A stretch of 47,181 bases of DNA from Acidimicrobiia bacterium (GTDB lineage: Bacteria > Actinomycetota > Acidimicrobiia > Spongiisociales > Spongiisociaceae), in assembly GCA_022827785.1 (NCBI GenBank), contig JAJEIM010000029.1, forward strand, positions 1 to 47,181. The letters are read 5' to 3'. Positions 24,273 to 32,871 of this stretch are shown here, piece after piece. The translations under genes were made by a program, and so were the position numbers. The stretch's first letter is position 1. Each line of letters opens with the position of its first letter. The notes under the pieces were generated by a model. The model was given only the letters and a program-made list of their open reading frames with translations, had not been told where the DNA came from and searched no databases.

Positions 24273-25967
24273 TCACGACGGGTACAGGACAGCCAGGCGC
24301 CCGATGTCACCATCCACCGCTCCGATGAGATCCTCGCTGCGTTCCGGAGGGTGGGTCCGATCACCGATCAATGCTCCGAGGTCCACGCCGCAGACCGCCG
24401 GAACGCCCAGCCATCCCGCCACCTCGAACAGATGGGCGCCGGGTCCGCCGGCTTCGGTGACCAGACCCGCCGCGTTCCACAGCAACGGGGCGAGGTTGAC
24501 CACGGGTCGGGCTGCGACGATGATCTCGCGAGGGTCGGAAGCGGTGGCGTCTTCGGCACTGCGGACCGTTCGCAGCCTTCCGGTTCCCCACCCACCTGCA
24601 GCCGGATGTCCGGGAAGGCTCCTGCCCAGCGAGGAGATCACGCCGTGGATGAAGGGATCCCACCGGCCCACTCCGATCCGCCGGCTCGTGCCGTCTCGCC
24701 ACACCGGCGGACTGTCCGGAGACTCGAGATCGGAATACCACATCCAGCCGGGATGCGGAATCTTCCCGCTCCGGGCGAGAGCATCGGCCAGGTAGCCAAG
24801 ATTCTCCATGTGCGCCTCCACCAGGCCGGAGTCCAGGGCGGAGGCGCGGGGCACCAACCTGGCGACAGGAGAGCCGTCGCCTTCGCGAAGCTGCTCCCAG
24901 GCTCGCTCGAAGGCCTCGGAGACTCCACCGTTCCTCCATCTCTGCGAGACCAGGAGGGCGGCACTCCTTCGTATCTCGGCCACGAGCGTCGCCACGGCCT
25001 TGCAGGAGGGTCGGCTCCGCAGGCGGGGCAGCGAGTCCAAGCCGATGGCCCAGGGCCAGACCAGGCGTTCCCCCACGGGGCCCGGATAGCGGAGCATCAT
25101 CTGAACTACGTCACCGAGCCGAGGGTCCTGTGTCCCGACCGTTGCGGACGGTTTCTCGCGAAGTCTGGTCGGCCGCGGATCCGTGACGGGCTGGGCTTGA
25201 AGCAGGTATACCCCCCCGGTCGTGCCCGCGGCCCACTCGATGTGGGCGTATCCGAGCTCGTTCCCGACCCTCCTAGCCAGATGGGCCACTTGGACCGCAA
25301 CCTCCGGGGACACCGGTGAGTCGTCCCGGGCCTCCACCGTGTCATTGCCGTAGACGACCACCATGTGTCCACTCTGCCAGCCGGCCAGCAGGGGAGCCGG
25401 GTGCCCTGTCATGCCGACGATCCTGACCTCATCCGCCTCCCCGAGGGTGGCCACACCGCCGCAGCTAGTCCGTAGACGGGTCTGGACCAGGGCAGCCATC
25501 CCGATGTCGGCGGGCGAGATCCCGATGGCCCTGGCCCGTTTCAGGACACCGGGGCTGAAGACAGATGCCCAGCATCCGACGACGCCGGCCGGAACCTCGT
25601 CCGACCGGAGGCTCAGGTACGAGGAAAAGGCGCCCGCCCACACTCCTTCCGCCTCCGCCCGGCTGGAGGAGCGGACCACCACCACGCCACCCAGCCGGTC
25701 GGCGGCCTCGACCATCCCCGGAGCGAGCGGGTGCGGGGCTTGGTTGTAGACCGCGGTGCGCGCCGCTCCCGAATTGCCGGAGTCTTGCAGGGCAGCCTGT
25801 CCTCGACGGATGGCGGGAACGGAGGCCTCGATGGGGACGACGAACCCGTCGGGCACCGGGAACCCGATCGCACGAGCCCGTGCGAGGCTGCCGGCCTTGG
25901 CGCCCACCAGCGCCGGGTCTCGAGCGTCCGCCTCGTCGAGCCAGACCAGGCGCCCCGCTCGAGACAT
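24273..25967 (-). CDS. Compact ATP-grasp/phosphohistidine dikinase-like protein (PPDK_N plus PEP-utilizers)
   Basis: This 564-aa protein is built like a small dikinase. Residues 1-262 are the pyruvate phosphate dikinase N-terminal ATP-grasp region (LVGAKAGSLARARAIGFPVPDGF, VVVRSSSRAEAEGVWAGAF, AHIEWAAG...YLLQAQPVTD). About 190 residues of unrecognised sequence follow. Residues 456-564 are a mobile phosphohistidine domain with His512 in TEAGGPGAHLFEVAGWLGVPAV. The PEP/pyruvate TIM barrel is absent, so it is not PEP synthase or PPDK. The plan resembles rifampin phosphotransferase, but the acceptor domain is much shorter. It lies between an M24 gene and a CitE-like gene and has no clear Shine-Dalgarno. 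Confidence 0.78.
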   Translation of the reverse strand: MSRAGRLVWLDEADARDPALVGAKAGSLARARAIGFPVPDGFVVPIEASVPAIRRGQAALQDSGNSGAARTAVYNQAPHPLAPGMVEAADRLGGVVVVRSSSRAEAEGVWAGAFSSYLSLRSDEVPAGVVGCWASVFSPGVLKRARAIGISPADIGMAALVQTRLRTSCGGVATLGEADEVRIVGMTGHPAPLLAGWQSGHMVVVYGNDTVEARDDSPVSPEVAVQVAHLARRVGNELGYAHIEWAAGTTGGVYLLQAQPVTDPRPTRLREKPSATVGTQDPRLGDVVQMMLRYPGPVGERLVWPWAIGLDSLPRLRSRPSCKAVATLVAEIRRSAALLVSQRWRNGGVSEAFERAWEQLREGDGSPVARLVPRASALDSGLVEAHMENLGYLADALARSGKIPHPGWMWYSDLESPDSPPVWRDGTSRRIGVGRWDPFIHGVISSLGRSLPGHPAAGGWGTGRLRTVRSAEDATASDPREIIVAARPVVNLAPLLWNAAGLVTEAGGPGAHLFEVAGWLGVPAVCGVDLGALIGDRTHPPERSEDLIGAVDGDIGRLAVLYPS

Positions 25968-26019
25968 GACTTAGGGCGTGTTCACGCTATAAGCGTTCGT
26001 TCGGTCCCGCACGATCAAA

Positions 26020-27258
26020 TCAGTCGACGACGATTATCTCGTGAGACTTGTACGTCGAGACCATCTCGATACCGGTGTCCGTCACGTACAGCATCTCCTC
26101 GAGACGGACCCCGAATCGATGCAGGATTCCGTGCTGGGTCTCCAGGGCGAATGTCATGCCGGGGCGGATCTCCACCGGATGATCCAGGGACCAGATGCGG
26201 GAGATCACCGGCGGGTCGTACTGGGCCAGTCCCAGACCGTGGCCCCATAGATTGGCCGCCGCCTGGTCCTCCTCCTCGTATCCCCAGACCTCCCGAGCGC
26301 TCGGCCACTTGGAGGCGACGTCCGCGGTAGTGACCCCCGGGCCGGTCGCCTCGATCGAGTCCCACAGCCACTTGTGCGCCTCGTCATATACACGCTGCAT
26401 CTCGTCGGTCGGCTTCCCGCCGACACAGTAGGTGCGGTAGACGCAACTCTTGAACCCGTTCCAGGTGAGCGCTGCCAGGTCGACTATCACCAACTCTCCC
26501 GGCCGGATCATCCGGTCCGAGAAGTTCCTCCAGTTGGGCCAGGCGTTCGGCCCCGATGAGACGATCACATCCTCCACGTCCTCCATGCCGGGAATCGAGT
26601 AGAGCTTCTCGAACCCGAAGGCCGCCACCTGGTTCTCGGTCATGCCCGGCTTGATGTAGTTGGTGATCTCGTAGTGCACGTAGTCACAGATCGACCCGAC
26701 CATCGAAAAGGCCTTGACCTCATCCGGACTCTTGATGGCGCGGGCCTCCATCATGGGGGTCATCCCGTCGGTCCACTCGATCCCGTGTTGCCGGAAGGCG
26801 CCGACCAGGTTGATGTCGATGAAATCCACGCCGAGAGGCTTGTCCTTGACTCCGGCCGCTTCGAGGTCGTCGATCAGCGAGCGGGTGAACTTGTCGACCT
26901 GCTGGTTGGACGCCGGACCCACGGCACCCTTGATCCAGGCGTAGGAGTAGCGGATGTTCTCCTTCGGGATCCACGGATTATGAGCCTCGAGGTGGAACCC
27001 GATGTCGCCCTGCTCGTAGACGATCGGGGGCTGGTCCTCGATCAGCACCACGTAGCGAAGGCCGGGCTTGAGCCGGTTCCACCCCGGGGTGAGAGTGGAC
27101 GAGACGTAGCGCATGTTCTCGTCGTAGAAGAGCAGCAGGGCGCCCAGCCCGTGGCGCTTCATGGCTGCATGGGCCCGCTTCAGGCGCCACTTGCGGACCG
27201 CGTCCCAGTTGATGCCTTCTTTCCAGTCGGTACTCAAGACCCCGAATGCTTCCCGCAT
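26020..27258 (-). CDS. M24 family (creatinase/aminopeptidase P fold) protein 2
   Basis: This 412-aa paralogue of the protein at 21986-23257 shares the opening pattern (TDWKEGINWDAVR against VDWEERINMARMR). Metal ligands Asp260, His340 (GHGLGL), Glu373 and Glu387 are present. The second Asp is again Cys, at 272 (KSCVYRTY). The His equivalent to His250 of paralogue 1 is Trp243 (SGPNAWPNW), so substrate chemistry probably differs. A good GGGAAGGAC precedes the ATG. It heads a likely operon with the dikinase-like and CitE-like genes. Possible activities include creatinase-like C-N hydrolysis or another lyase/hydrolase reaction; none can be assigned. Confidence 0.82.
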   Translation of the reverse strand: MREAFGVLSTDWKEGINWDAVRKWRLKRAHAAMKRHGLGALLLFYDENMRYVSSTLTPGWNRLKPGLRYVVLIEDQPPIVYEQGDIGFHLEAHNPWIPKENIRYSYAWIKGAVGPASNQQVDKFTRSLIDDLEAAGVKDKPLGVDFIDINLVGAFRQHGIEWTDGMTPMMEARAIKSPDEVKAFSMVGSICDYVHYEITNYIKPGMTENQVAAFGFEKLYSIPGMEDVEDVIVSSGPNAWPNWRNFSDRMIRPGELVIVDLAALTWNGFKSCVYRTYCVGGKPTDEMQRVYDEAHKWLWDSIEATGPGVTTADVASKWPSAREVWGYEEEDQAAANLWGHGLGLAQYDPPVISRIWSLDHPVEIRPGMTFALETQHGILHRFGVRLEEMLYVTDTGIEMVSTYKSHEIIVVD

Positions 27259-27282
27259 GTCCTTCCCGGCTCGACTTCCGGC

Positions 27283-27312
27283 ATCATACTTGCGAAGTGG
27301 TCAGGCGGTCAT
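27283..27312 (-). promoter_or_regulatory. Probable promoter for the M24 protein 2 operon
   Basis: Minus-strand ATGACC (27307-27312) and TATGAT (27283-27288) are 18 nt apart. The -10 matches 5 of 6 positions and the -35 matches 4 of 6. It would start transcription about 18 nt before the ATG at 27258, just enough for the Shine-Dalgarno. This separates the M24/dikinase/lyase operon from the alcohol dehydrogenase upstream. Confidence 0.45.
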
Positions 27313-27331
27313 GAGTCCGGGCTGCGCGGGC

Positions 27332-28333
27332 TCAGGGAGTGAGAAGGACCTTGAGATGGTCGCCGCTCCTGGCCGCGGCAAAGGCATCCGGGGCATTCTC
27401 CAAGGGGAAGCGGGCGGTGACCAGCGGGTCCAGTTGGATCCGCCCGGAGGCTGCCAGGGCTATGGCGCGGTCGTAGTCCCCGGGTCGGGCGGCTCTCGGG
27501 TAACGCAGCGTGATCTCCTTGAAGTAGAGCTGGTAGTAGGGCATCGGCCCGCCCTCGCCCGTAACGGTGCCGTAGACGATCACCTCCCCGCCGGGCCCGC
27601 ACAGCTCGATGGCCTGGGCCACCGTGGATGCAGTCCCTACCGCCTCCACGGCCAGGTCGGCGCCGCGGCCGTCCGAGACGTCGGCCACAACACCGGCAGC
27701 CTCTTCCGGGGTGGCCACCGCGTGGGCGCCCAGCCGGGTGGCGAGATCGCGCTTCCAGGCGGAGCGGGTGACACCGATGACCCTGTCCACACCGCTCGCC
27801 AGCAGCAATTGCAGATGTAACAGACCCGACACACCCAGCCCGATCACCAATGCCACCGAGCCGGCCGTGACCGGAGCGGTCTGCTGGGAGTGAACGACAG
27901 TGCCCAGCACCTGCAACAACCCGGCGGCGTCCGGGCCGATCCCGTCCGGTACCACATGGAGAAAATGCTCCTCCATCGCGATCTCCTCCGCGAACACGCC
28001 GTCCATGTCCCGCCCCAGCAGGCCACCGCGGTGACAGAGATGCGGCCGGTCCGTATCGCAGAGGTGGCAATCGCGGCAGTGGATCCCCGGGTTGACCAGC
28101 ACTCTCGTCCCCGAAGGCATCCGCCCGTCCGATCCGCTCCGGCTTACCATGCCCACCATCTCGTGTCCCATGATCACGGGATAGGCGACAGGCACCGCAC
28201 CGTCCAGGATCTTGAGGTCGGTACCGCATATTCCGGCCCGCTCGAGACGCACCAGGGCACGGTGTTTCCGGAGAGGAGCGGGAGCATCCCGAACCTGGAG
28301 CTTCCCCGGACCATTGACGCCGACGACTATCAC
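27332..28333 (-). CDS. Zinc-binding alcohol/threonine dehydrogenase family protein
   Basis: This protein of about 333 aa is a medium-chain dehydrogenase/reductase. The catalytic Zn site is RAGICGTDLKI and GHEMVG. The structural Zn Cys cluster is HCRDCHLCDTDRPHLC. The Rossmann motif is VIGLGVSGLLHLQ. I placed the start at GTG 28333, which removes overlap with the upstream gene and gives a normal N-terminus; the open frame extends to 28417. It oxidises an alcohol or polyol with NAD(P). Its neighbours suggest either the catabolic set or an independent unit downstream of citrate synthase. Confidence 0.85.
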   Translation of the reverse strand: MIVVGVNGPGKLQVRDAPAPLRKHRALVRLERAGICGTDLKILDGAVPVAYPVIMGHEMVGMVSRSGSDGRMPSGTRVLVNPGIHCRDCHLCDTDRPHLCHRGGLLGRDMDGVFAEEIAMEEHFLHVVPDGIGPDAAGLLQVLGTVVHSQQTAPVTAGSVALVIGLGVSGLLHLQLLLASGVDRVIGVTRSAWKRDLATRLGAHAVATPEEAAGVVADVSDGRGADLAVEAVGTASTVAQAIELCGPGGEVIVYGTVTGEGGPMPYYQLYFKEITLRYPRAARPGDYDRAIALAASGRIQLDPLVTARFPLENAPDAFAAARSGDHLKVLLTP

Positions 28334-28355
28334 TTCGATCCGCTGCTTCCTAGCT

Positions 28356-28835
28356 TCAGTCCGGCTGTGGCAGTTGCTCCGTGTAGACCTCGTCCAGTTG
28401 CCCGCTACTGACCGCATCGATCCGTACGAGGGCCCGGAACCGGGGCGGATTCTCCGCTGAGTACAGGACGAGGTTCCAGACCGGGCGCGACCGCCCTCCC
28501 TCGAACCCGAGTGCTGCCGAGGCGTGGCCCACCGGGAACGGGGACAGGGTTGCAGCCATGTCCAGCGCCTGCTCCTGGCCTACCACCAGCGGCCAGGCCG
28601 TGCGGTAATGGACGTAGGCGAGGGCCAGCAGCCCGATCGCGACCACCCACAGGCCGGTACCGAGGTTGGCCAACGCTCCGAGCGCGGCCAGCAGCCCTGC
28701 GGTCACGTAGATACGGGCGCCGATCCGGCGGCGAGCCGGCGAGGGGAACCGGTACGGACCCAGCTGTGCGGAGTCGAGATCGTCCGGGACTCCCGCCGCC
28801 TCAGCGACTTCGGCGGGAATGCGGATCCCGTCCAT
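28356..28835 (-). CDS. Small membrane protein of unknown function
   Basis: I do not recognise a family in this 159-aa protein. The N-terminal 40 residues are soluble. Two hydrophobic helices with a short turn follow (about 41-72: YVTAGLLAALGALANLGTGL and WVVAIGLLALAYV). About 85 mixed residues follow, with VGHASAALGFEGG and strand-like NLVLYSAENPPRFRALVRID. The start codon shares one base with the citrate synthase stop (TGATG), so it is translated with that gene. The in-frame upstream extension is a shadow of citrate synthase. Confidence 0.7.
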   Translation of the reverse strand: MDGIRIPAEVAEAAGVPDDLDSAQLGPYRFPSPARRRIGARIYVTAGLLAALGALANLGTGLWVVAIGLLALAYVHYRTAWPLVVGQEQALDMAATLSPFPVGHASAALGFEGGRSRPVWNLVLYSAENPPRFRALVRIDAVSSGQLDEVYTEQLPQPD

Positions 28836-30115
28836 CAACGCTCCGCCGGAGGCGGGTAGTCCCGCTGCGGGTAGCCGGTGTAGATCTGGCGCGGGCGCTT
28901 GAGAGGAGCGCTGGACGACTCTTTCATCTCCCGCAGCTGCGCCAGCCATCCCGGTAGCCGCCCCAGGGCGAACAGCACCGTGAACATCTCGCTGGGGAAG
29001 CCCATCGCCTGGTAGATGATGCCCGAGTAGTAGTCCACGTTGGGATAGATGCGCCGCTTGATGAAGAACTCGTCCGCCAAGGCCTCCTTCTCCAACCGAG
29101 ACGCCAGGTCGAGCAGGGGATTGCTCTGATGATCGAGCAGGGCGCGTGCGTGGCGCTTGATGATCTGCGCCCGGGGATCGAAATTCCTGTAGACCCGGTG
29201 GCCGAAGCCCATGAGCCGGAAAGGGTCGTTCCGGTCCTTCGCCCGGTCCAGGAACAGCCGGGTGTCGCCACCTGCCGCCCGGATGTCCTCCAGCATCTCG
29301 ATCACCCGCTGGTTCGCGCCACCGTGAAGGGGACCGGACAGCGCCAGGACGCCGGCGCATATCGACGAGAAAAGGTCTGCCTGACCCGAGCCGACCAGCC
29401 GGACCGCCGAGGTGGAGAGGTTCTGGCCGTGGTCGGCATGGAGGATCAGCAACGCCTCCATAGCCCGCACATGGGCCGGGTTCAGCTCGTAGCCGGAGCC
29501 GCCGGGATTGAAGGTCATGTTGAGGAAGTCGGCCACGTAACCCCGGCCGGGGTCGGGATCTATATAGACCCGATCCCGATCGCTGCGATGCGACCACGCC
29601 ACCAGCGCCGGCATCATCGCCACCAGGCGGATAGCGCCGAGACGGTTGGCCTCCACCGATCCTGCTCCTCCCGTACCCGGGAAGTAGGCGCCCAGCAGGG
29701 CAATCGCAGTGGCTAGCTTCTGCATCGGATGGGTACCGGCCGGAAGCCCCTCCAGGATGTTCTCGAACCCCTCGGGTAGGGCGCGGTGCTCGGCGATCCG
29801 GCTCTCGAAAGCCGCCATCTGTTCGGAGGTGGGCAACTCGCCCCTGTCGAGCAGGTAGACCACCTCCAGGAACGTGGAGTTCTCGACCAACTGGTCCACC
29901 GGGTAACCGCGGTAGCGAAGAATCCCTGCCTCGCCGTCGATGAACGACACCGCGCTGCTGGTCTCGGCGGTGTTCCCGTACCCGGGATCGAGCGTGACCA
30001 TTCCGGTGGCCGCCCGGAGGCCCCGGATGTCCAGTGCCCGTTCGCCTTCTGTGCCCGATGCGATCGCTACGTCAATCGCATCCTCACCATCGACCCGGAT
30101 GGTTGCCTTCTCCAT
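28835..30115 (-). CDS. gltA: Citrate synthase
   Basis: This 426-aa type II-like citrate synthase condenses acetyl-CoA with oxaloacetate. The catalytic His lies in SGPLHGGANQRVIEML, the second His with the oxaloacetate Arg in MGFGHRVYRNFDPRA, and the catalytic Asp in YPNVDYYSGIIYQAMGFP. The N-terminal beta-rich part (ATIRVDGEDAIDVAIASGTEG) is typical of bacterial hexameric forms. The ATG at 30115 was chosen over the longer frame (to 30229), which enters the EF-G-like gene. It lies 19 nt downstream of that gene. Confidence 0.93.
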   Translation of the reverse strand: MEKATIRVDGEDAIDVAIASGTEGERALDIRGLRAATGMVTLDPGYGNTAETSSAVSFIDGEAGILRYRGYPVDQLVENSTFLEVVYLLDRGELPTSEQMAAFESRIAEHRALPEGFENILEGLPAGTHPMQKLATAIALLGAYFPGTGGAGSVEANRLGAIRLVAMMPALVAWSHRSDRDRVYIDPDPGRGYVADFLNMTFNPGGSGYELNPAHVRAMEALLILHADHGQNLSTSAVRLVGSGQADLFSSICAGVLALSGPLHGGANQRVIEMLEDIRAAGGDTRLFLDRAKDRNDPFRLMGFGHRVYRNFDPRAQIIKRHARALLDHQSNPLLDLASRLEKEALADEFFIKRRIYPNVDYYSGIIYQAMGFPSEMFTVLFALGRLPGWLAQLREMKESSSAPLKRPRQIYTGYPQRDYPPPAER

Positions 30116-30134
30116 GAGCTGTGCTGGTCCCTCC

Positions 30135-32183
30135 CTACTCGGACGCGGCCTTGGTCGCCGCCACCACCCGCTGCACTTCCTGCGGGGGAGCGGGCTCGTA
30201 GCGGGCGAACTCGATGTCGAACGATCCACGCCCTCCGGTCATCGACCGCAGGTCCACGGAGTAACGCTGGACCTCGGCCATCGGGACTTCCGCCGTCAGA
30301 ACCCGGCTCCGTCCATCAGCGTCCATCCCGAGCACCCGCCCCCGCTTGGCATTGATGTCACCGATCACGTCGCCCATGTAGTCCTCGGGCACCCGGACGG
30401 TGACCACGGCGATGGGTTCGAGGATGGTCGCCCGCAGGTCGGCGGCCGCGGCCCGGACGGCCATGATCCCCGCCATCCGGAAGCTGAGCTCATCGGAGTC
30501 CACCGAATGGAACTTGCCGTCATAGACGGTGGCCCGGACGTCGATCACGGGGTAGCCGGCCAGGATGCCCCGCACGAGGGCCTCCCGGATCCCCTTGTCG
30601 ACCGCCGGAATGAGACTCCGCGGAATGGAGCCGCCCTTTATCTGATCCACGAACTCGTAACCCTGGCCCCGCTGGTTGGGCTCGAACCTCACGTAGGCCA
30701 CACCGAACTGGCCCCGCCCGCCCGACTGCTTCTTGTGCTTGCCCTCCACGTCAGCCCGGCCCTGGATGGTCTCCCGGTAGGGAATGCGCGGCACGCCGGT
30801 GTCGACCTCGACCCCGAAACGCCGCGCGACCTTGGCCAGCGTGACGCTGACATGTGCCTCCCCGAGACCGGAGAGGACCGTCTCGCTGGTCTCGGCGCGA
30901 CGCTCCACCAGGATCGTGGGGTCCTCTTCTTGGACGCGGGCCAAAGCGGTGGAGAGCTTGTCCTCATCCTGGGTGGAGCGAGGTGACACGGTCACCTCGT
31001 GTACCGGGCGGGGTACGCGGACCGGTGAGATCTCGGTATCGCATCCGGGTGTCCGGAGCGTGTCGCCCACCCGCAGGTTGTCGAGTTTGGCCACCGAGCC
31101 GATGGAACCCACGGTCGCCACCGGCAACCCGGCGTGGTCCTTGCCCTGGAGTGAGAAGAGGCTAGACATCTTGAGCTTGTCCCCGCTCGGGTTCTCAAGC
31201 ACCGTGTCGGGCTTGAACGAGCCGGAGAAGACCCGGAAGGTGTTGACCCGGCCCACGTACTGATCGCCTGACGTTTTGAAGGTGTAGGCCACCGCCGGGG
31301 CGTCGACATCGGCCGCCAGCTCGCCCGTCAGCGTGGCCGGCATGGTCCGCTCCAGAGGATCGGGTCCGAAATCGACCATGAACTCGGCCAGGGTGTCGAT
31401 TCCCACCAGGGTTCCGGCCGAACCCACCAGCACCGGGAAGATCTCCCCCTCCAGCATCCCGTCGTGGATAACCTCCACCATCCGCTCGGCAGACGGTTCC
31501 TCGCCCTCGAAATAGGCCTCCAGCAGATCGTCGTCGGTCTCCACCACCGATTCGACCAGGGCTGAACGGGTTTCCTCGAAGGTGTCTGCGACCTCGGGGG
31601 GAACGTCGATCGGCGTGCCCTCCGTCCGGCCCGACCCGTACCGGTAGGCGCGGCCTGACACCAACCGGACCACCCCGCTCAGGCTCTGCTCCTCACCGAC
31701 CGGAATCTGGATGGGAGCGATACGCTTGCCGAAAGCCTCGATGAGTTCGTCCAGGGTGCGGGAGAACGAGGCGCGGTCCCTATCGAGCTTGTTGACGAAG
31801 ACCACCCGGGGGATACCTTCCAGGCGGGCGGCCTCCCAGAGGATCTCGGTCTGCACCTCGACGCCGTCCACGGCGGAGACCACGAAGACAGCCAGGTCCA
31901 CGGCTCGCAGCGCCGCCAGCGCCTCCCCCACGAAGTCGGCGTACCCGGGGGTGTCGACGAGGTTGACCCGGGTTCCGTTGTGATCGAAGGACGCCACTCC
32001 GATCCCCAGCGAGCCCTGGCGCTCGATCTCCTCGGGCTCGTGGTCCATGACCGTGTTGCCGGCATCGACGGAGCCGATACGGTTGATCTCGCCGGCGTTG
32101 AAGAGGAGAGCTTCCGCCACAGAGGTCTTGCCGGAACCTCCATGGCCGAATAGGCCCACGTTTCGAATGTTCTCCGGTCGCAT
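30135..32183 (-). CDS. EF-G-like translational GTPase (FusA2 type)
   Basis: This 682-aa protein has the five-domain EF-G plan. The P-loop is GHGGSGKTS (residues 13-21) instead of the AHIDAGKTT of canonical EF-G. G3 is VDTPGYADF and G4 is VNKLD. The switch I region (RQGSLGIGVASF) lacks the canonical RGITI. Domain IV carries GGRGQFGVAYVRFEP. This combination matches the divergent second EF-G found in actinobacteria (for example Rv0120c), whose role in translation is unclear. GGAGGAGG lies directly before the ATG at 32183. No ribosomal protein genes are nearby. Confidence 0.88.
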   Translation of the reverse strand: MRPENIRNVGLFGHGGSGKTSVAEALLFNAGEINRIGSVDAGNTVMDHEPEEIERQGSLGIGVASFDHNGTRVNLVDTPGYADFVGEALAALRAVDLAVFVVSAVDGVEVQTEILWEAARLEGIPRVVFVNKLDRDRASFSRTLDELIEAFGKRIAPIQIPVGEEQSLSGVVRLVSGRAYRYGSGRTEGTPIDVPPEVADTFEETRSALVESVVETDDDLLEAYFEGEEPSAERMVEVIHDGMLEGEIFPVLVGSAGTLVGIDTLAEFMVDFGPDPLERTMPATLTGELAADVDAPAVAYTFKTSGDQYVGRVNTFRVFSGSFKPDTVLENPSGDKLKMSSLFSLQGKDHAGLPVATVGSIGSVAKLDNLRVGDTLRTPGCDTEISPVRVPRPVHEVTVSPRSTQDEDKLSTALARVQEEDPTILVERRAETSETVLSGLGEAHVSVTLAKVARRFGVEVDTGVPRIPYRETIQGRADVEGKHKKQSGGRGQFGVAYVRFEPNQRGQGYEFVDQIKGGSIPRSLIPAVDKGIREALVRGILAGYPVIDVRATVYDGKFHSVDSDELSFRMAGIMAVRAAAADLRATILEPIAVVTVRVPEDYMGDVIGDINAKRGRVLGMDADGRSRVLTAEVPMAEVQRYSVDLRSMTGGRGSFDIEFARYEPAPPQEVQRVVAATKAASE

Positions 32184-32271
32184 CCTCCTCCGCTTCCTTG
32201 TCGGGCATCCGAGTGTAGGCAATCATACGATGCTTGCCGTCTGTGGTACCTTCCCCACGAGAGGAGCCGCT

Positions 32272-32871
32272 GTGATCGAAGTCTGGGCCCGCGGGCATGT
32301 CGAAAGAGTGGTGGCTCCGATCGGTCGTGCCCTGGCCCGCATCGGGGTGCGGCCCGCCCACCTGACCGTGACCGGGCTGGTGGTAACCCTGGCCGGATCG
32401 ATCCTGCTGGCCAACGGAGCCGTGGTAGCCGGCGCCCTGGTGATCCTGGGCGGTTCGGCCCTCGACGGGCTGGACGGGTCGGTTGCCCGGGCCTCGGGAT
32501 CGGATTCGCCCCGGGGCGCGCTCCTCGACTCCGTGTTCGACCGCATCGGCGAGACGGCCATGTTCGCGGCCTGCTCCTTCTGGCTCACCTCCAGGCTGTC
32601 ACCCCAGGAAGGCGACCCCGCCCTCGTCGTCCTCTGTGTCCTCAGCCTGGGCGCCTCGCTGGTCATCTCCTACCTCCGCGCCAAGGCCGACATCGGGCGG
32701 GTCGAGGGCCGGGGTGGCCTGATGGGCCGGGCAGAGCGGGTCATACTCTTCGCGGCAGGGTTTCTCTTCGATCAGGTCTCGGTCATGCTGTGGCTGATGG
32801 CCATCCTCACCTGGCTAACCGTATTCCAGCGGTTCTTCAAGACCTGGCGGCAGCTGTCACCGGGTGACTGA
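32272..32871 (+). CDS. pgsA: CDP-alcohol phosphatidyltransferase, phosphatidylinositol phosphate synthase-like (PgsA1)
   Basis: This 199-aa integral membrane enzyme carries the complete CDP-alcohol phosphotransferase motif: Asp65, Asp68-Gly69, Ala72-Arg73, Gly82, Asp86 and Asp90 with the expected spacing. About six membrane helices are present. The GTG at 32272 has GAGGAG 5 nt upstream. The order with the next two genes (acyltransferase, PimA) is the mycobacterial PIM locus, where this member makes phosphatidylinositol phosphate. That assignment rests on synteny; phosphatidylglycerol phosphate synthase would be the alternative. Confidence 0.85.
   Translation: MIEVWARGHVERVVAPIGRALARIGVRPAHLTVTGLVVTLAGSILLANGAVVAGALVILGGSALDGLDGSVARASGSDSPRGALLDSVFDRIGETAMFAACSFWLTSRLSPQEGDPALVVLCVLSLGASLVISYLRAKADIGRVEGRGGLMGRAERVILFAAGFLFDQVSVMLWLMAILTWLTVFQRFFKTWRQLSPGD

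Noticed and set aside
24273-25967. PEP synthase or pyruvate phosphate dikinase
   Set aside because: The C-terminal PEP/pyruvate TIM barrel is missing and the protein is far too short.
21986-27258. Calling the M24 proteins DMSP lyase DddP or creatinase
   Set aside because: The fold fits, but the DddP metal motif (two Asp in the first block and Asp before the Arg) is not present, and creatinase active-site residues cannot be confirmed by eye.
30135-32183. Canonical EF-G (fusA)
   Set aside because: Altered P-loop (GHGGSGKTS) and lost RGITI switch motif, and no rpsL/rpsG/tuf neighbours.
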